This document shows positions 27,094-32,450 of a DNA stretch of 32,450 bases, piece after piece. The translations under genes and the position numbers were made by a program. A model generated the notes under the pieces. It did no database searches and had not been told where the DNA came from. It saw nothing but the letters and a program-made list of their open reading frames with translations. This DNA comes from Nemertoderma westbladi (taxonomy: Eukaryota > Xenacoelomorpha > Nemertodermatida > Nemertodermatidae): contig JAUCBJ010005417.1 of the NCBI GenBank assembly GCA_032718475.1, forward strand, positions 1 through 32,450, read 5' to 3'. The stretch's first letter is position 1, and the number at the start of each line of letters is the position of its first letter.

Positions 27094-27928
27094 AGGCCGG
27101 TTTTGGCAACTTTTAGAGCAACCCTGGTTGCCGTTCAAGTTATTGCTCCGTGTAAACACGAAGTTGCTGTAAAAAAAAGTTGCCGTAAAAGTTGCTTAAA
27201 TTTGACGGCACCATAAGAAACAATTTGAGTGGACGCATTAAAGCGGAATAATCAAATTAATCTGTTTTTTCTTAAAATCTTTTTTTTTTGGGAAGAATTC
27301 CATGGTTGTTTATTGTTCACCCCCACTTTAATTTTATTCTTATATCTATGCCATGTCTGACTGAGCTATGCCTTTATTGTTGTGTTTATTCCATGGCCTT
27401 GGTTTATTCACTTATTATTATGGAATACAGTACCGGTACTGGTATACAGTAGGCCCCTATATACACTAGGCTTACACCCATGCACATTGCCCATGCACAT
27501 GTTTGTTTAAAAAATTCGAATAATTCCTTTATGTTCCGAAATTGCGAACCACTATTGAGGTGTCGATGTTTCCTTGATATATTCGGGTTACAAACTCTTC
27601 CATAAATGTAAATGACACCTGTAGCGAGTTCATTGTAGAGGGCCTATATAATTTGTATAGAATTTACGATTATGATAATGCAAAATAGCGCGACAGAGGG
27701 AATCCGAAATGTTACATAATTATTGGGAGGCTGTGTAATAATATAATAATTGCCTAGTTTCTAAAGAGATAACTATTTTACATTAAATTCTCGACGTTGC
27801 TCAAAAAGTTGCCGGCCAAGTTGTGGGTAAAATTTCCACTTTTAAACTGCGAATAAATTAAGTGGCTCCAAAAAAGTTACTGGTTGCCGACAAAGTTACT
27901 CAAAATGTTGCCACGTTTAAACCGGCCT
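27094..27928. mobile_element. PIF/Harbinger-like MITE with TAA duplication
   Basis: The ends are inverted: AGGCCGGTTTTGGCAACTTT at the left (27094-) and AAACCGGCCT at the right (-27928), whose reverse complement continues GTTTAAACGTGGCAACATTTTGAG, matching the left after a small gap. Both sides are flanked by TAA (27091-27093 and 27929-27931), the 3-bp TWA duplication expected of PIF/Harbinger. The 835-bp interior has many AAGTTGC words near both ends and no transposase frame, so it is non-autonomous. Confidence 0.7.
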
Positions 27929-27931
27929 TAA

Positions 27932-28441
27932 TGGCTGACATGCAGTTATCAGTATGTACCCACAATGATTGCTCGTTTGTTGTTTTGGTTATTGTTGATA
28001 GTCAAGCACAAAACATAATTAAAACTGTGGTGTCATGCGAGCGCGGTGAGAGTGCGGTGCGGTGACAGGGCTGTGAAAATGCAATGCCGGTAACTCACAG
28101 CGTTTTGTTTTTGGATACAACGTTTCGAGAATGCGGCAGGGAAATTTTCAGAAATATCTCAATTTTTGAATAAAATAACCCGCTATACCGCCACACCCTT
28201 TCCTTTTGCCTTATTTATGTTAGGTTTGGCTTATATAAATTTATATATTAATTATTATTCGAAGATCACCGTAAAACCAGTACAATTGCTTGACAATTAG
28301 TTATCTTCCACGGATAAATAACTAATGTAAATGTTTATGATTCTACCCCCAAAATTTTCATGCCCCATTTTTATTCTTAGTCCTCCAAACAAAACCCTTT
28401 TAGAAATGTTGGGTTGGCAGAACCTATCCCGTGTGGGGATC
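27932..28441. other. Non-coding spacer
   Basis: No gene is seen; the short plus frame reaching 28065 is unsupported. The segment GAGCGCGGTGAGAGTGCGGTGCGGTGA near 28040-28066 is a local GC-rich imperfect repeat. Confidence 0.4.
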
Positions 28442-28607
28442 GGGTGACAACATATTTATCACCCAGTTATTTAGTTATTTTACGAGTTATTTATCCTCGG
28501 GGAGTTAACGAAACCCTCGGCTTCGCCTCCTCGTGCCTGTTAACTGCCCTCGGATAAATAACTCGTAAAATAACTAAATAACTGGGTGATAAATAATGTT
28601 GTCACCC
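28442..28607. mobile_element. 166-bp near-perfect hairpin (foldback element)
   Basis: The arms 28442-28509 and 28539-28607 are inverted copies, with one 1-bp indel in the outer 55 bp and a few mismatches inside. The outer end is GGGTGACAACAT, the inner arm ends at GTTAAC, and the 29-nt loop holds CCCTCGGCTTCGCC. The arms contain repeated AGTTATTTA words. The right tip (GTTGTCACCC) is also the start of direct repeat copy B. No target duplication is seen. Confidence 0.8.
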
Positions 28608-28844
28608 TTTACTCCCAGTTATCTCCTAGTTATCCCCCATGGTAAAATAACTATTAGTTCTACTGTATGGGTAACCTGGCAACCCAGTTATCCACCCATG
28701 GGAAGATAACTATTAGTTCTATGGGTAACATGGCAACCATTAGTACATCAGGCCGCAGTTTCCAGAAACTCTTCTGTAGGTACAGTACCGGTATCACCAA
28801 TATCAGTGCTAGTTTCAGTTTGCAAACCAGTATACCGGTATTGT
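28598..28844. repeat. 247-bp direct repeat, copy B
   Basis: Partner of 26719-26965. Relative to copy A it has a 5-bp insertion (ACTGT, in TTCTACTGTATGGG) and a 5-bp loss near its end. It overlaps the right tip of the foldback element by 10 bp. Confidence 0.8.
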
Positions 28845-28975
28845 TATCTTTATTTTATATTTATTTATTGGTATGTTTAGTAGTGTTCATTAAGTGAACT
28901 GTACAACTATATATGTATGAATATAATAATATAATAATAATAATAATATGTATATATATATATATTGTGGCTGGC

Positions 28976-29720
28976 CACGAGAAAAGGGACCTTATGTCAC
29001 CGGAGGTCGATTTTGAGTTATTAGGCCTATGAGATGCAGAATTTTCCAGAGATTTTAACCAAAAAAACGGTGTCTCAATATCTATTTCCAAAAAAAAGTT
29101 ATAGCGATTTATGTGAAGGTAAATCGGGTAGCAAAAAAAATGTTATTAATAGCGGTTATAATAAGCGGTTATTTAAAAAAATGGACAATATTAATAATAT
29201 CATAGCAATTCTTACTATATAGTTAGGCAACTCAATGTTATTCTGCTTTTTATACAACTTTTAACACTTTGAAACTATTAATATTGTTCATGAACTATTT
29301 TAAAAAAATTTTTGCAAAATTTTCAAAAAAACATGTAACCAAAAAAAAATTTTTTATTTAAAATTTTTTCAAAAAGATAAATTTTTTTAACAAAATTTAA
29401 AATTATTTGTATTTTGAATTCTTTATTGGGATTACAAAATTTAAGAACTAACGAAGATAAATTAACATATTAACATATTAACATATATTAACATAACAAA
29501 TAAATTACAGTGTTATATACAACACTGCAACATCTTATATTGCTTCCTGTAATTAGTTATTTCCTAGGTATATTGAATATCAGAACCAATTTGAATTTCC
29601 CTCATCGTTTTATACATTTCGAAATTGATAATCCAATTAAATTTGTTCAAAAATAGAGGGAAACTTTAAACGCGATTATCTCAGAATCATGTTTTGCGAC
29701 ATAAGGTCCCTTTTCTCATG
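28976..29720. mobile_element. 745-bp element with 25-bp terminal inverted repeats
   Basis: The left end 28976-29000 and right end 29696-29720 are inverted copies with two mismatches; the central 20 bp, GAGAAAAGGGACCTTATGTC, match exactly. The interior is very AT-rich with long A and T runs at 29300-29400 and a 62-codon frame of no recognisable content (29034-29222). No clear target duplication is seen, so it is a non-autonomous DNA transposon of unknown superfamily. Confidence 0.7.
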
Positions 29721-30066
29721 AATATTTATGGTGTTTACTGTTTATTCAAAAAGATCTTTATTACTTATATACCTTTGACAATGTACCTTAAGAATCACTA
29801 TTAGATATACAGTATCTTTATTAGTGTTCATGAAGTTATAACGGTACATCATATTTATGAGATTGAGTAGGCATATTTGGTGTGTGTATAGTAATCCTAT
29901 AAGTTCATATGACCATAATTTGTTAAAATGACCAATTTCTAGTTCTTTAACAACATAAATACTGTACCACGTTTACCGAAAATTTTTTATACTTGAAAAG
30001 AAATTTGCACAGTATTTCGTTGTATTTATGATTTACGATTACTACTATCATTGTACTTAAGTTATT
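29721..30066. other. AT-rich non-coding DNA
   Basis: No gene, repeat or RNA is seen. Confidence 0.5.
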
Positions 30067-30150
30067 CCACCTTGGCGTAATTGGTTAAATCGGGCGCATT
30101 GAAATCACATATCTCCTTGGGTCGTGGTTTCGATCTCATCGTGGGGGCTA
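30067..30150 (+). mobile_element. tRNA-like SINE relic
   Basis: An A-box match TGGCGTAATTGG (30073-30084) and a B-box-like GGTTTCGATCTC (30126-30137, one extra T) lie about 42 bp apart, as in a tRNA gene. The arms do not fold cleanly and no CCA or pol III T-run follows. It is a decayed tRNA or SINE head, unrelated in its body to the SINE at 8901-9168. Confidence 0.5.
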
Positions 30151-30270
30151 GGGTAGTTTTCGTTTCGGCACGAATACTTTAAAGACAATAAAGAGACTTA
30201 TTAGCTATGGCGCATCTCTTCCTTTCGTAAATGGTACAGTAGCTAAATGAGTACTGGAGTTTCCTTAAGC

Positions 30271-30375
30271 CCCGTTCACATCGAACGGTGCGTGAGCGGT
30301 AAAGTACTGTAGTCTGGTAAAGCGGTAAACCAGCGGTACACTACCCGGAGCCCGTTCACACCCAACGGTACCGTT
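30271..30375. repeat. CCCGTTCACA..AACGGT motif pair
   Basis: CCCGTTCACATCGAACGGT at 30271-30289 and CCCGTTCACACCCAACGGT at 30351-30369 are 80 bp apart. Each can fold (CCGTT/AACGG). The second runs into the perfect palindrome AACGGTACCGTT (30364-30375). CTGGTAAAGCGGTAAACCAG between them is another short hairpin. Such ends occur in DNA transposons, but I cannot define an element. Confidence 0.5.
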
Positions 30376-30439
30376 GCGGTAACTGATTGTCTATCTGTCG
30401 ACTGTGAATTCAACAGGAAATTACATTAATTGTTTTTTA

Positions 30440-32450
30440 GGAAACCCTGGTAGAAAGTTAGGGAGGGATCCCGTGTCAGTTCACGAAGTAAGATATTGGA
30501 AACCCTGTTAGAAAGTTAGGGAGGGATCCCCGTGTTAGTTCACTATGTAAGATATTTGAAACCCTTGTAGAAAGTTAGGGAGGGATCCCCGGGTCAGTTC
30601 ACTATGTAAGATATTGGAAACCCTGGTTGAAAGTTAGGGAGGGATCCCGTTTCAGTTCACCCTTGTAAGATATTGGAAACCCTGGTAGAAAGTTAGGGAG
30701 GGATCCCGTGTCAGTTCACTAAGTAAGATATTGGAAACCCTGTTAGAAAGTTAGGGAGGGATCCCGTGTTAGTTCACTATGTAAGATATTTGAAACCCTT
30801 GTAGAAAGTTAGGGAGGGATCCCGTGTCAGTTCACTATGTAAGATATTGGAAACCCTGGTAGAAAATTAGGGAGGGATCCCGTGTCGGTTCACTAAGTAA
30901 GATATTGGAAACCCTGGTAGAAAGTTAGGGAGGGATCCCGTGTCAGTTCACTAAGTAAGATATTGGAACCCCTGGTAGAAAGTTAGGGAGGCATCCCCGT
31001 TTTAGATCACTATGTAAGAAAGTTAGGGAGGAATCCCCGTGTCAGTTCACTAAGTAGATATTGAAAACCAGGGTAGAAAGATAGGGACGGATCCCCGTGT
31101 CAGTTCACTAAGTAAGATATTGGAAACCCGGGTAGAAAGTTAGGGAGGGATCCCGCTTCAGTTCACTATGTAAAGATATTGAAAACCATGGTAGAAAGAT
31201 AGGGACGGATCCCCGTGTCAGTTCACTAAGTAAGATATTGGAAACCCTGGTAGAAAGTTAGGGAGGGATCCAGTGTCAGTTTACTATGTAAGATATTTGA
31301 AACCCTTGTAGAAAGTTAGGGAGGGATCCCGTGTCAGTTCACCATGTAAGATATTGGAAACCCTGGTAGAAAGTTAGGGAGGGATCCAGTGTCAGTTTCC
31401 TATGTAAGATATTTGAAACCCTTGTAGAAAGTTAGGGAGGGATCCCGTGTCAGTTCACAATGTACGATATTGGAAACCTTGGTAGAAATTAAGGGAGGGA
31501 TTACCGTGTCAGTTCATTATGTAAGAAAGTTAGGGAGGGATCCCGTGTCAGTTCACTATGTAAGATATTGGAAACCCTGGTAAGTTATGGAGGGATCCCC
31601 GTGGGATCCCGTGTCAGTTCACTAAGTAAGATATTGGAAACCCTGTTAGAAAGTTAGGGATAGATCCCGTGTCAGTTCACTAAGTAAGATATTGGAAACC
31701 CTGGAAGAAAGTTAGGGATGGATCCCGTGTCAGTTCACTAAGTAAGATATTGGAAACCCTAGTAGAAAGTTAGGAAGGGATCCCGTGTCAGTTCACTAAG
31801 TAAGATATTGGAAACCCTGGTAGAAAGTTAGGGAGGGATCCCGTGTCAGTTCACTAAGTAAGATATTGGAAACCCTGGTAGAAAGTTAGGGAGGGATCCC
31901 GTGTCAGTTCACTAAGTAAGATATTGGAAACCCTGGTAGAAAGTTAGGGAGGGATCCCGTGTCAGTTCACTAAGTAAGATATTGGAAACCCTGGTAGAAA
32001 GTTAGGGAGGGATCCAGTGTCAGTTCACTAAGTAAGATATTGGAAACCCTGGTAGAAAGTTATGGAGGTATCCTCGTTTTAGATCACTATGTAAGAAAGT
32101 TAGGGAGGGATCCCGTGTCAGTTCACTAAGTAAGATATTGGAAACCCTGGTAGAAAGTTAGGGAGGGATCCCGTGTCAGTTCACAATGTACGATATTGGA
32201 AACCTTGGTAGAAATTAAGGGAGGGATTACCGTGTCAGTTCATTATGTAAGAAAGTTAGGGAGGGATCCCGTGTCAGTTCACCAAGTAAGATATTGGAAA
32301 CCCTAGTAGAAAGTTAGGAAGTGATCCCGTGTCAGTTCACTAAGTAAGATATTGGAAACCCTGGTAGAAAGTTAGGGAGGGATCCCGTGTCAGTTCACTA
32401 AGTAAGATATTGGAAACCCTGGTAGAAAGTTAGGGAGGGATCCTGTTCGC
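30440..32450. repeat. 58-bp satellite array, running off the window
   Basis: About 35 units of 58 bp: GGAAACCCTGGTAGAAAGTTAGGGAGGGATCCCGTGTC-like followed by AGTTCACTAAGTAAGATATT. Each has GGGATCCC (BamHI). Short units of about 38 bp that lack the GATATTGGAAACCCTGG part occur near 31010, 31520, 32090 and 32245. A multi-unit block with GTACGATATTGGAAACCTTGG recurs at 31456 and 32182 (726 bp apart), so there is higher-order structure. The array continues past the window end. Confidence 0.93.

Noticed and set aside
29034-29222. 62-codon frame inside the inverted-repeat element
   Set aside because: It is Lys/Asn-rich because of AT-rich DNA and has no transposase motif.
30440-32450. TTAGGG in every unit, suggesting telomeric DNA
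   Set aside because: It occurs once per 58-bp unit inside a larger conserved word and never in tandem.

Overview
The window reads as nuclear DNA from a metazoan, most likely a marine invertebrate. Evidence: a three-exon RING/TRAF-type zinc-finger gene with GT-AG introns, a tRNA-derived SINE, several short inverted-repeat (MITE-like) elements, large satellite arrays, a degenerate RT-endonuclease retroelement and a nearly intact BEL/Pao-class LTR retrotransposon. The SINE core resembles, from memory, cores of molluscan and other lophotrochozoan SINEs, so a lophotrochozoan is my weak guess. Nothing looks bacterial or phage-like, and no CRISPR or operon is present.

Layout. 1-2870 is AT-rich and gene-poor, with two small inverted-repeat elements and a 25-G run. 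2874-4661 holds the only host gene I can support, a 261-residue RING plus three TRAF-type zinc-finger protein (exons 3041-3459, 3703-3870, 4463-4661). About 16 bp after its stop a 3.3-kb AT-rich satellite starts (4678-7960), then a 30-bp minisatellite that multiplies a splice-donor-like sequence (8204-8776), then a complete SINE with a 13-bp target duplication (8901-9168). 9182-10467 holds no gene.

10468-26225 is a nest. A minus-strand retroelement (zinc finger, RT, CCHC, restriction-like endonuclease) is decayed and is split into 24885-26225 (5' half) and 10468-12408 (3' half). Between the halves sits a 12,476-bp BEL/Pao element (12409-24884) with 524-bp LTRs that I find to differ at only two positions and a perfect 5-bp target duplication GGTAT. 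Removing the insert rejoins the RT reading frame of the older element. The young element has a coiled-coil ORF1 (13002-14477), a low-complexity Asn/Gly/Arg-rich ORF2 in another frame (14398-16341), and a long Gag-Pol ORF3 (16227-21617) with every catalytic motif present. Then comes an unusual 2.7-kb 3' region: about 17 copies of a tiny hairpin (21780-22369), a broken reading frame with three zinc knuckles (22888-23697), two GC-rich hairpins, and an 11-bp stem-loop abutting the polypurine tract. ORF2 is littered with G runs of 13-26, and the ORF2/ORF3 frame change falls at one of them.

26226-30440 is a mosaic of non-coding elements: a 247-bp direct repeat pair, a PIF/Harbinger-like MITE with TAA duplication (27094-27928), a 166-bp near-perfect hairpin (28442-28607), a 745-bp element with 25-bp inverted ends (28976-29720) and a tRNA-like SINE relic. 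The window ends inside a 58-bp satellite (30440-32450). The most unusual candidate is the LTR element's architecture: extra 5' ORFs, homopolymer-linked frame changes, a 3' hairpin array and a post-pol zinc-knuckle gene.
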